Shown here: positions 12,088 through 25,200 of the stretch, in pieces
How positions within the stretch are numbered: position 1 is the stretch's first letter
Layout: each line of letters begins with the position of its first letter
NCBI GenBank assembly: GCA_029718625.1
Contig: CM056397.1
Span: forward strand, 930,001 to 994,000
Length of the DNA: 64,000 nucleotides
DNA from: Synaphobranchus kaupii
Taxonomy: Eukaryota; Chordata; Actinopteri; Anguilliformes; Synaphobranchidae
Reading direction: 5' to 3'
The notes under the pieces: model-generated
Told to the model about the DNA's origin: nothing
Seen by the model: only the letters and a program-made list of their open reading frames with translations
Database searches by the model: none
Program-made: the position numbers and the translations under genes

Positions 12088-15000
12088 TTTGTTGTACATT
12101 ATAGTAGTGAATCGTGCCTTGCTCTGTTTGGTACTTTGTGTTCAATAAACTATTACATTTATCCAAGATTGCCTGTATTAATGTTGCTCTTGTGGTGAAC
12201 TGAATCAGCCAATGCTAATTGCAGGGATTCCCCAAAATGCCTTCACCTTCTAGCTGGATCATTTATATTAATTCGGTATCAACTGAGTACATGATATTGT
12301 GATTTTGCTAAGACAATTATTAATGTGTAATTTTATTGGTAATTAATTTCATTATTAATTCAAGTTACCCATTTTTAGTTAGTATATTCTCTTTTGAGAA
12401 TAATATATAAATTTTGAGACTGATTTATACAAAACTATGCCACCAGTTATATAAGGATGGTAGTGGCGTATCGCAGTACATAAGTGACGCCCCATGTATA
12501 AATATAGAGGTATATTCCCTACATTAGCTAGCCTAATCAGAAGTCTATGACACTTACTCGTTACTGATTTCTCCTCCCGGTCCACCACCAGTCATCGTTT
12601 ACCCGAGGCACTACCGGGTTGGCCTACTACCATAGTAGCAGCTTCGGCTGCTGCCTCACACCATGGCTAATCTCCTCAGCCGTGTATTTGGGATCAAAAC
12701 GGTAGCCTTCCACCTCCGATTTAATCAAAATTTCTCGGAAGGTGTTGTCATCCAGTGCACAGTCCACAAAATCGTTGGAAGCCATTTTACTGGAAAAATT
12801 GATAACTTAGTCAAGAACTCTTTGAGCAAGCTAATACGATTTACAAAAGGTTCACCGCCTCTCTGGCCGTGTCCAAATCAGCGCACTTGCCTACTATTGA
12901 GTATGCTAGTTGAGTATACTTTTTAAAAAAACTGTTAAGTGCGTGAGTGAGCAGTAGCTATACAGTATGCTAGTACACAGTAGACTACACAGGACGCAGC
13001 TAGATAGGGCTCTGATTCGGACACAGCCTCTCTCTCCCTCTCTGTGAGTATGATCACGCCTCCTTCAGCATAACTTACCTGCCCACTGTAGTTTTTCAAA
13101 AAAAGGAAGGGTAGAGGTAGCCTATGTCATTTTAACGTATACCTCTACCAAATTTGTAACTGTAGCTGTCAATATTTACAGATTGTTTTGGCCAGCCACA
13201 AAGAGAGACTTAATCAGTTGTGTCGATCTGTTAAATAAGGTTAACTTTGTTTTCGGTGGAATTACACATCCACACACACTTGAGCCCGATCGACTGCACA
13301 CGCACATTTCTCCGCACCCCACACTCACACACCCCCCATGCAGGAACGTACCAATGGACACCTCCTTGATGAGCTCAGCAGCAGCGTGCCCACCCTGCAC
13401 CAGTGCGCGGGTCCAGGATGACAGGTCCCAGTGCGTCTCCACCCGGAACACATGCGACTCGATGCCCTGCGCGGTGCCTGTCCGAGTGGCGAACACCAGA
13501 TCTGCGCCCAGCGCTGGAGAGCTGCGGGCGCTGCCAGAGTGTACCAGCCTGCAGGGGCACCACAGGAGAGTCAACTCCTTTGCACAGATGCCTAGTGGCC
13601 ATGGTGCCGGTGGCAAGATTTAGCTCAACTGAGACATTTGTTGCTCCTGCAGCCAAATTATGAGTGGGAACAAGAAACTCCATGTTATATCTTTATTAGT
13701 ATACGATTTGTGACAAGTCACGAAATACGGAGTTTCTAAGTGTCACTATTCTCCCATAGCAAGTCCAATTAAGAAGCAACCCCCCACCCAGTCTTGCCTG
13801 CAACTATACCTACCCATGCGTGACATAGTGGACAATAGTGTCTATGTGTGAGATCATAAATATATTTCTTCATCATCTAAAATTAGTATTCCATCATAGC
13901 AACAAGATAAACCCAACAATAGCCAGATCGTATGAAAAGCCCTGCTCACTCAAATGCAAAATAAACGTGAAATTCTTGTGTAATGATATCACATCATTTT
14001 ACTATCAATATCTGCAACTAAATATGAAATACATATACAATCCTACCATTATTTATACACATAGAGATGTTCCCTTCAAAATTCAGTGGTCATTTATTGT
14101 CTTGGACAATGTGTTTGAGAAATACACACCAGTTTAGAATATTATTACACAACATGGAACGTCTGCGTGCAACACCCCATATACTGTCATTCTGGTTTTA
14201 TTCCCCACTGTTTTATCATTAATATATTAATTAATGATTTATTTGAGGGCAAAATTTTGCTCTCTTTTCAACAAGTTCAAGGGAAATTAGATTTACCACA
14301 CTCATTTTTTTTTGTTGCCTTTTTACAAATCAGACACTTTATTCAGACTAGATTGAATCTCTCAAATGAAACTCTAATAATAAGTCCTATTGATTATTTT
14401 TTTCTTACATGTAAAAATGCAAAGAAAATTATATCTTCTTTTTATTCAACTTTATATTCACTTAATCCTTTTAATATTGGTAAAATAATATCATGGGAGA
14501 GAGATTTTGGAACTCAATATAATGATGAATTATGGAGTAAGGTATTTTCTTCTATAATAAACACCTTTTCTTGTAATAGACTACGGGAGGGTCAATATAG
14601 AATTTGACATAAGCGTTCTTTGTACTCTACTTACTCAGTAAATTTGACTCCTAACACTCTCCACTCTGTGAAAAATGTCAGAGATACTGGGACATATTTT
14701 CACTATATGTGGGATTGTGTTTTAATACTGAATATTTGGGGAAAAATAACTAATTAACTTATTATTCTTTAAGAATATTATTCTTAAAATTTATATTTAA
14801 CCCGGAACCTGCCTGCTTCTTACTTAACATTCCGCTCTCTCAGTTAACCAGGCCTTTATCACATCATTACTTAACTCTTCTTAATAAGCTCCTGACCCTG
14901 GCTAGATGCTGCATTCTTCTTCAGTGGGTTAAACCTGCACTGCTGACAGTAGCTCAGTGGTACCAGAAGATACTTAACATTCTTCCTATGGAGAGTTTAA

Positions 15001-16192
15001 GTGCTATAATTCAGGGCACTACCGAGGATACTATTAATGAAATTTAGCAACCAGTAATAAATAATTTACCAAATTAACAGTTTGATACACTACAAAAAGC
15101 CAACTTAAAGGGTCTTTAATTATATAGGTTAGTGCTGAAATACATTTCTTAATACTAGGTTTGTCTTAGTGCCGGGGGTAAAAACACAGTAATGTTTGTG
15201 TAGAGACACGCATGAGGGCTCACTGTGAGTTAGGAAGAGGCATAAAGCTCTGTGTTATACTGTATATAGGCATTTGCAGGCTTATGTACTGATGTGTGTA
15301 TTTGCATGTATATAAGTATGTATATACAGTGCCCTCCACAATTATTGGCACCCCTGGTAAAGATGAGTATAAAGGGTTATAAAAAATTCACCTTTTGGTG
15401 AATTAGCTTAATCTCACACTGAAAAAATGAGAAAAATCCAACCTTTAATTGAAGAAAAAAAATCCCTCATCAAGAAATAATTATTTTTAACAAAACCACA
15501 TGTGCCACAATTATTGGCACCCTTGCACCCTTTTTACTCATCTTTACCAGGGGTGCCAATAATTGTGGAGGGCATTCAGGGACACAGACAAAACAGACAA
15601 TCAGAGGAACAGACAGAACAGAGTCAGACTCACATTCAGTGACATAGACAGCAGTGAGCCAAGTCTTACCTGGTAGCCAGGAGAGGATGTGTCAGCAGAG
15701 GTGTGGCCCAGGATTCACGGGTCCAGGGCACAGAATCAAACAGGAGGATGTCTTTATCCGTCAGGGCCATGACAACAGGCCGGTACTGGTGGCGCCCACC
15801 ATCCAACTGTACCTGTTCACATGGACATGCATGTGTGTGTTTGTGTGTGTGAGAGGGATCGAGAGACAGTGTGTGAGAAGGATGTGAGATACAGGAAGAG
15901 AGAGAGAGCATGTAACAGAAAAAAAGAGTGTGTTCGTGACGAAGAAATAGTATGTGAAAATGTATGTGTGTGTGTTTAATGTCCACAGGAAGTGCTTGAC
16001 ACAATAGTGGTTTCCTGTTGCTTTTCCATCTCACAGCACTTCCTGTCTTTCCATTGCCAAGTGCCTGTTACACAAACCAGCATAAAACTAAAACACAGTA
16101 CAGATATGTAGTCAAGTAACACCATAACGACACACAACACCACAATCAAAGCACAGGCAGCGCTTGGTAAGGCAGAGTGTGCATGCGCATAA

Positions 16193-16223
<31 letters not shown>

Positions 16224-19200
16224 CATGCATGCGTGTGCTGTACATGCACATACCTGCTCTGCCAGCCAGCCGATGTGTCTGAGTGGGCGCTGCATGCCAG
16301 CGCTGATGCGGGTAAGAGCTTGGGGCAGCAGTGCCGCCACATTTGCATGTATGGCACTGAACCAGGAGTGGGCGCTTGGGCCGTCCTTGCAACGCACAAC
16401 CAGCGTGTGGCGCCCATCAGGAGAGAGCAGCTCCAGCAGCCTGCAGGGTCGGACTTCATCATTACCACCACCACCACCATCATCATTAAAGCATTTTTCA
16501 CCTTTGCTTTAACACTAAAATTAAGGTTTACCAAGGGAGATAAAATGGTGAAAAACAAAGGCCTTTGAAAACTAAGCCCAGTGCAACCCTTGTTTTCAAC
16601 CACGCAGAAAAAAAACGAACACTATGTGGATCTCACCTGTTCTCCAGGTCGGGCATGGTCAGATTCCTGCTGATGTAACACATCTTAAGAGAGATGACCT
16701 TCCGGTCCTTGGCTCCGCCCCGGAAGGGCTCCCTCCTGTCCTTGGCTCCGCCCCCACAGTGTTTGGGAGAGCCGGAGTCCTCGCTCCCGCTCAGGCTGGG
16801 GGACTGCGGCCGCAACCCATCCCGCACCTCGTCCCACGGCAGGTCGGCCACCAGAGAGGGCTTCTTGAGGAGTGGAGACACCTCCTTGATATATTTGACT
16901 GAGGGAAGGGGGGCAGAGAATGAGAGATGGAGGGGAATGGGGAGAAGGTGAAAAGGGGGGGGGGGGGTTCAACATATGATTCTTCATTCATTTCTTGGCA
17001 ATACTGTAATGTTGGGGAAGGGCAAATCATATAGGACATGAAATCACAGATTTAACATGAATGAAATATAACAGAAAAGAGATAATAGAGAGGTGCCTCT
17101 AGACACAAAGGGCTCCATCATGACGATCTTGGCGCATGGTCAAAAACGCAACTTGCAAGTGCATTTAGGGCGTGTCCAACTCCACTTTTGCTAGTTTGAG
17201 GGCACATATTTTGAGCGCAAATTAAGGCGCAAGGTTCAAAAGGGCTGAACTTAGCTTCTTCATTAATTATAGGTGTGTCTTGGGCGTAACATGCAATAAA
17301 CCAATCAGAGTGTTATCTCCCATTCCCTTTAAAAGCTACCTGCATTTGCACCTTGGCAGATTGCCAATATAATGACAGATTTAATAAGCCTGCAAAAAGA
17401 GCGATTTACAGCTGGGGAAACAGACCTGCTCGTGCGCAAGGAATGGATCGATATTAGGATCAATTTTATTCTGACAAACCATTATGATGCGTTTTCGTAT
17501 ACACAATAATAATCTTAAACATAAGGGTTTAACACCAGCATGGGTTCCCGGTAATTCTCAACCAAATTATTTCCAGAAATATAATAAGGAGAAACAGGAA
17601 AATATGTTCCAGTAGCCTTAATGATGATACTAAATACACTAAAGCTGTCAGGTTGGGAACCGATAGGTTCACGCATATTTTCCCTTGTTTTATAATGACC
17701 TGCTTATGGAAATGTGAACAACGCATTTTACTGGTAGCTTAATGCCTTAAAACAATCCCACTTTCCCAGGATTGCAGGGACAACGTGTGCCTATTCCGGG
17801 AGAGAAAAATACAATTTTTAGGAAAAGTATTAACCCTTATTTCACAATGTAATCTTGAAATTTTGTATGCATGCTTGTGTGCGCCCATGTGTGTACCCGT
17901 GTTGTGCACATGCCGATGTAGATGCACTTATATTGCGCCATTAAAATAACATTGAAGAAACTTGTGACATGACTTAAGACCAGGTTTGTGGTGGTTTTAG
18001 CGCAAAAGCTTTTTGCTGCCTCAAGATAGCAATATGCCAAAAATGATCGTGGCCACACAAATTATTGTGGCCACATCTTAAGACCAACCCGCCCAGTTCA
18101 CGCTATGGGCGCAAGTTTATTTGGTATTTAAACAACGTGAGCACTGGGCGAAAAAATGACCACTACGGCAGACTGAAACTAGCAAAGACACTTGCATTTA
18201 TAGTGTTGTAATTTTTCTGCTTAATTTCTGCAAGTGCAACACATCTGTATCAGAGTATTTCCACTATAAATTATTCTCATTTTGCAGTTTGATGTGGAAC
18301 ATACAGTTTCACTGACCACATTCTCTTGAGATGGTAAGATGAAGAAACACAGGACCATTTGCATTAAGTTGCATTAAATAATTTAGGAAAGTTTGGATAG
18401 CATTGCTTTGGAATAGAGCTAGTTTATTTAGTGTGAGCTACGATAGGCAATATTGTTAGTTGTAACTTGGCCACATTTCGATATCAATACTTTTAAAGGC
18501 AGGCCTAGTTTTTGCAAGTTGGAATTAAGGATTTATAGACAGCGCTCTGTAGGCTATGCGTGAGTAACTTGGCTTTTTTTTACATCGGAGACGTTTTTGT
18601 TCAGATATCACTTATTTTTGGTAGCTAACTAATGATGAACACTATTAGCGATAGCCCACAATTACATTAAAAGAGTTTGTAGATGAGCTGTATTTAATGT
18701 CTATTGAAATACAATGAACAGCACCACCTGAACTATGGAGAAGCATGTAAATTAATTAATCGAGTCTATATGGAGACATGCATGCACAATAGGCTAGACG
18801 CAAACACATTAATCTGAAAGAAATACATACAGCCTAAAATATGGAAATACAGTTGTAAAATAGGCACATTAGTATTCTATAGAAATAACGTTAGGCTATT
18901 CAACACTGGCTTGTCGGATGCGTAACTCCAAGCTTCCATGTCTGGGCTACGAGCTGCCGAACTTCATAAGCACAGCATAATACCTTCGCGTTTTTTTTTT
19001 CCCCCGGTAGTGTAGTCTAACGTTGTCTGCGGGAAATCTTTTGGTACCGGACCATGTAGCTAGGTTTAGTTTAGTTTTCTGTAGTGCAATGGATGTAAGG
19101 CATGTTGATTCGCTTCGTAGTAGCCTAGCAGCTGACTGACGTTTCTCTGGCAAAACTAACGTTGGCTAACAAGCTTAATTGGATAACGGATATTTCCCAG

Positions 19201-22200
19201 GAATCTTAGCCAGCAAGAAAACAATAGATACTACTAAGAAAGTAGCCTACCAGAGATTATTTTTCTGATTATAATTATAATTAAAAGTGTTTGCAGTAAG
19301 ATACATTGTCTACAGAGTACCGTAGACTAGAGCAATGTTCGGAGGCTATAGTAATTTTTTTAAAGTGACTAACCATGAATCATATATGTTTAGGGAATTT
19401 GAGGTTTATAAATGCGATGTCTTAAGGGATTGCAGCTTATAGTAGGCTATCGTCAATTCTTAATGTATTATCGTAAATTCTTAATTTTCTAGTAGTTAAT
19501 TTTATGGTGACATTGTGTTCCGTGTGAAAAGGATAAACTGAACAGAGCTGAAGTGAAGAAATGAATGAAGACATAATAAAGAAATGTTGGCCGAGGCGAG
19601 CGTTGAAGGTTCGGTTTCCAAAGTCAGACATGACCGCAGCGGAAGAGGACAGCAGGTTGCACACAGACAAACTTTTTTGTCGGCATTTGTGTGAGATTAA
19701 AACATGTAGCCAATGGCACAGTTATATATAGAATTTATTTTTTACATTAATGCAAGAACACGATGTTAACCAGATGATATTCTGCGTTGAAACTTTTTTC
19801 TTTGCTTGACAAATGGCCAGGGGATGCCTGTTCCCATAACGTTAGCTAGCCCATTGCATTTCTGTCGTGGTGTCCAGTGACTGAATTGTTTAACTAACAG
19901 GCTACAAGTGAACAGTTAATATTGTAAACGTGTTTTTGCCTTTGCAATAAAAAAACATTCTTGCATGAGAAAACCAGAACATGTGCACACTGTTTGAGTC
20001 CAAAATGAAATTACACTTTAATATCAACCAGGCGAGGTACGAACCCACGTCTCTCGCAATACTAAGGCTTGACACTAACCATCTTAGCCAGAAAGAAAAC
20101 AATAGATACTACTAAGAAAGTAGCTTACCAGACATTATTCTTCTTCTTCTTATTATTATTTTTATTATTGTTATTATTATTATTATTATTATTATTAAAA
20201 GTATTTGCAGTAAGCTACATTGTCTGCATAGTAGCGTAGACTAGAGCAATGTTCGGAGGCTATAGTCATTTTTTTAAAGTGACTAACCATGAATCGGATA
20301 TGTTTGGGGAATTGGAGGTTTATAAATCCGATGTCTTAAGGGATTGCAGCTTATTACATTACAGGCATTTAGCAGACGCTCTTATCCAGAGCGACTTACA
20401 CAACTTCTTATTACATTTATCCATTTATACAGCTGGATATATACTGAAGCAATTCAGGTTAAGTACCTTGCTCAAGGGTACAACGGCAGTGTCCAACCTG
20501 GGAATCAAACCTGCAACCTTTCGGTTACAAGACCAGTTCCTTAACCATTATACTACACTGCCGCCCAATATAGCTTATAGTAGGCTATCGTCGATTCTTA
20601 ATGTATTATCATAAATTCTTAATTTTCCTAGTAGTTCATTTTATGGTGACATTGTGTTATGAGTGAAAAGGATAAAGTGAACAGAGCTGAGGTGAAGAAA
20701 TTAATGAATAAAGAAATGTTGGCCGAGGCAAGGGTACGTTGAGGTTCGGACTTCAGTCAGTCATGACCGCAAGAGCAGAGCGTAACACCCTCCCCAAACC
20801 AGACAAGAGCAAGGGTTTGGGGAGGGTGTGATATAGTACAAGTGAAATACAAGTGAAACATTGAACAGTTAATATTGGAAACATCTTTTGCCTTTGCAAT
20901 AAAAATATGTTAATGTGTTAATGTGAAAATAATAACAGTGTAATAAATGAAAAGTACGTAACAGTTGCACATTGTTTTTGTGGAAAATAAGCATGTGCCC
21001 TGCTGGGCTCGAACCCACAATCCTCTGGGTCAGAGACAGCAACTCTGAGCATTAGGCCGCAGTAGCTCCTTGGAAAGAATGAAGCCATTAGCTATATTGA
21101 CATTAAAAAACATTAGTATGAAGCGTTGTTATTGGGCGATAAGCTTGATGAGCAGGCATACGGACCATACGCTCAAAGAATAATTCTCCCCATTGGATAA
21201 CATCGCGACAGAGGCAGGCAGTGTGGCAGGAAAAATAGGAAGAAGAAGAAGGAGAAAAACGGCAAAATAACCCAAGTTTGTGGCTTTATTGTGTGGATGT
21301 GTGAAGTTGTATCTGAATGCTGTGTGGTTACATGAGGTCAGAACATACAGAGGTTAATGTTTTTAAGGGCTGAGAGTCTATGGTCATTGTGGTTACTTCT
21401 GTAGGAAACCCTGAAAAGTGCCAAACTCTCGGTGCTGTATAGATATGGGGCATGCCCCACCAAGCCGTAACTTGGCGGATGGCATACCTGCCTTCCCAAT
21501 CTAACAAAGTTAAATCAGGAATTAAATTACACTTGTTTAATTGTGTCATTACATTACTTCCTGTTTCACTAGGGTAAAAATGGTAACACGTATGCAATAT
21601 CCCTTCATCCAGCACCATGAAGACAACAAAAGAAGTTCAAACAAACAGATGGTCATAGACCTTTATAAATTGGCTACAATAAGATCCACAAACCATTGAA
21701 AATACCACTGAGCACTGCCAGGGCAATTATTCAAAAATGAAAAAGATATGGAACAGTTGAAAACCTGACAGGTAGAGGACGCAAACGCATTTTGCCCACA
21801 ATGATAGGGAGGAGGATGGTGAGAGAAGCAAAAAATCCCCAAGAATCACTGTGAAAGAATTGCGGGCCTTGGTGGCATCTTGGGGTCACCAGGTTTTAAA
21901 AAGCACCATCAGACTACACCTCCACAACCACAGGCTCTTTGGAATGGTTCAGAGAAGAAAGCCTTTTCTGACCCCAAGACACAGAAGCAAGCAATTGGAG
22001 TTTGCCAAATGTCATTTATATTATGACAGGACGAAGGTGCTGTCGTCAGATGAGACCAAAATTAAACATTTTAGTCAGATACAGCATTGACATGCATACA
22101 AGAAGAGGCACCTCATACCAACAGTGAAATATGGTAGTGGTAAATAATGCTTTGGGGCCGTTTTAATTCCAGAGGTCCAGGGGCACTGGTTAAGATCAAT

Positions 22201-25200
22201 GGCATAATGGATTCCACCAAGTATCAGGCAATTTTGTCTGACAATCTGGTTGCCTCTGCCAGAAGGCCAAAACTTGGCCGTAGATGGAGTTTCCAGCAAG
22301 ACCACGACCCACAGCATACCTCAAAATCCACACAGAAATGGTTCCTTGACAACAAAATCAATGCTCTGCAATGGCCATCTCAGTTGTCAGACCTCAATCC
22401 AATCAAAAACTTGTGGGCTGAACTGAAGAGGGCAGTTGATAAGCACAAACCCAAGAATGTGAAGGATCTTGAAAGGATCTGCATAGAGGAATGGTCCAAA
22501 ATCCCTCCAAATAACCATGTCAAACATTACCAGAAAGACATGCTGTTATCCTTGTACATACTCCATGCTGTTATCCTTGTACATACTCCATGCTGTTATC
22601 CTTGTACATACTCCATGCTGTTATCCTTGCCAGAGCTGGTTGCACCAAGTACTAAACCAGAGGTGCCAATAATTTTAAAAAAAATTGATCTAGATTAAAT
22701 TTATTTTTTATTAAATAAATGTATAACTTTGGTTGGTTCCATTGAAACATTAATAAACTACAATATTTTTCATATCTTGGCATTTTGAGTTTCTCAATAA
22801 TTATATTGTTTATTTTCTTAAAGTATGTTTTGTGCATTACCAGTCAGGAGTGCCAGTAATTCTGGAGCCCACTGTATGTGCACAGTTAATCAACTAGCCG
22901 ACTAAACGGTAGTGCTCCTGCTAGACTAGACGGCACCGGAAATACTAGTCGGGTTAAACATTTTTTATTTAATCACTATAAAATCACAGTAACATGTCTT
23001 CCTAAAAAAATGTTGCAATATAAAACTACAGATACAAATATTTCCACAATGTAGCCTATTTTTCTGTGATGACATCAACGTGACAACGACATCAGCCTAT
23101 TTTTCTGTGACAACGATCAGCTCGCTCACCCAGTTCTAAGCGGAAAACTTTCCCCTCAGTCCACCTTAAAAACGAGCCAAGTTTGGCAGTACTTTGATTT
23201 AGAGAGTGAAAGTGGGCATCATGTTGTATGTAATAAAAAAACTCATAATAATTCAACTGGAGCGATGCGGAACCACATTCACTACCGGCACCGACATACT
23301 GTAAATCTTGGCTCTGAAGAAATGGCTAACGCTAGTCAAACTAGAGCTATCAATTATCTGAAGGATAATGACCAATGAGCATAGCCTATTGCACGTCGCA
23401 GAATGCCCCGCTTTTCAGGGGCATTTCAAATATATTTGCTTATACTGGCATATTGGACTAAGACTTTCAAATGGGTCATACTGCACAATCTTTTTTTTTG
23501 AGCATGTTATGACTAATAGATTTATAAGTGCTGCCAATTCTGACAGTATTAGATAGGCGCCCAAGGTACATTCCTTCCCTCAATGACTACTGGAAGGCAG
23601 CCACCACCTCCAAATGCATTAAAGTTATATGAGAAAAAAGATACATGCCATTCTGAAACAGACACACCATGGGCTCTATCTTCGCGATCTTGGCGCTTGG
23701 TCTAAGCGCATGGCATAAAGTCCATTTAGGGCGTGTCCAAGTACACTTTTGCTATTTTAACAGCGTGTTTTTGGGCGCTAAGCACGGCGCAACATGCAAA
23801 TGGGCTGAACCTAGTCTCTTCATTAATTATAGGTGTGTCTTGGGCGTAACATGCAATAAAACAATCAAAATGTCATATCTCATTCCCTTTAAAAGCCTGC
23901 TTTTCCACCTTGGCGGATTGCTTGATGGTGAATCAGACATGCTTGTGCGTGTCTAGTGCGATCAAGGAATAGGCTAAATGTATCAATAGTATGATCAATA
24001 TTATTCGGACTAACCATTAGCTTATGAGTTCCTGGTAATTCCCGACAGGGCTGTTATTTTACCAAATATATGCGGTTAAATTTTGTTAGAAGGACCTGCA
24101 ACAGCTGAGAATAAGCTATCAATGGCTTCAGTCTCACCTTAGAAAAACGCCAAATTAGCCTGCTTGTTCAACGAATTTCGTTTGATTATGCAATGAAAGT
24201 GTGAAACATCAATTCCATGAGGCTGTTCTCATGGAGTTCTCGAAGTTCAAGCTTCATCCGAAGTTCATTAGGCTACCTGCATAGTAATATTTATGAATAA
24301 TATAAATACCGTTATTTTTCCTTAATGATGACACTAAATACAATAAAGCTGTCAGGTTGGCAACCCATATGTTCACGCATATTTTCCCTTGTTTTATAAT
24401 GTCCTGTTTATGGAAATGTGACCAACCTGTTTTACTCGTAGTGTAATGCTTTAAAACAATCCACTTTCCCAGGAAGACCGTGAAACGTGCGACTTACAGC
24501 AGGGGAAACAGAGAACATGCAGCGCACATGCACAGAATGGCATTAAAATTAATTGTGAATTAATTGTGTAAAGTGCTGCATATTTGTTTTGGTTTCTAAT
24601 TAGACTCTTAGTTCTCTTTAAAATCGTTTTGTTCAGTTATGGAATAACAGGTGAAATCAGCTGGGTTTTAATAAGCTGAGAGTATGGAAACCCGGTCACT
24701 GTAATTTAAAAAATATGAAGGACGAAGAATACTAAGGTTCAAATTCAGTTAACATGGTGACATTTATCTCCGTTGTTTAACCGTAGGCTATGGAAAAAAC
24801 CTTATGCACAGTGAATCCGCTGTAGCTTAGGCTATTTGAAAAACAATAAATCCAATATTCACTGGACAAGGTTTTGGACTTTTTTCAGTCAAAACCATTC
24901 TATGAACTTACATGCTGTAGTAATGACATCTGAAGCGCATTTTCAGAACTCAAATGTCCGTCTATTGCAGTGCTTGTGTTTTCCATTGAATGACAATTCA
25001 CGCATTAGGTGTAAATGACAATTTGCGCATTAGGCTTGATATAGGTGTTATCAGCAAATGGAAAGCCATTGTCCCATAACAGAAGATTGTTCCCCCAGAA
25101 GATTACAGGAATTATTGGCAAATATTGGCTAAGTCATAGATTGATCCAGGATAATTGCGAATGGTCTATAGCCTACATGGAACCTTACACGTACCATCAC

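Larger units (their letters stand above)
20091..21068. repeat. Tandem duplication, copy 2, carrying a SINE
   Basis: Head-to-tail partner of copy 1. It differs by a 217-bp SINE (20355-20571), a longer TTATTATT run near 20143-20196, a 16-bp perfect hairpin at 20785-20829, and its own tRNA-like end (21000-21075, minus, B-box GGTTCGAGCCC). Confidence 0.85.

Noticed and set aside
11901..12166. Long open frames with VCVCVC or HTHTHT
   Set aside because: Produced by the (CA)n microsatellite; no start context or domain.
13183..13663. Plus-strand open frames of up to 146 codons
   Set aside because: Shadow frames opposite SNTB2 exon 5.
20030..21075. Two functional tRNA genes
   Set aside because: B-boxes are good but anticodon and acceptor stems do not close; they are tRNA-like ends of repeats.
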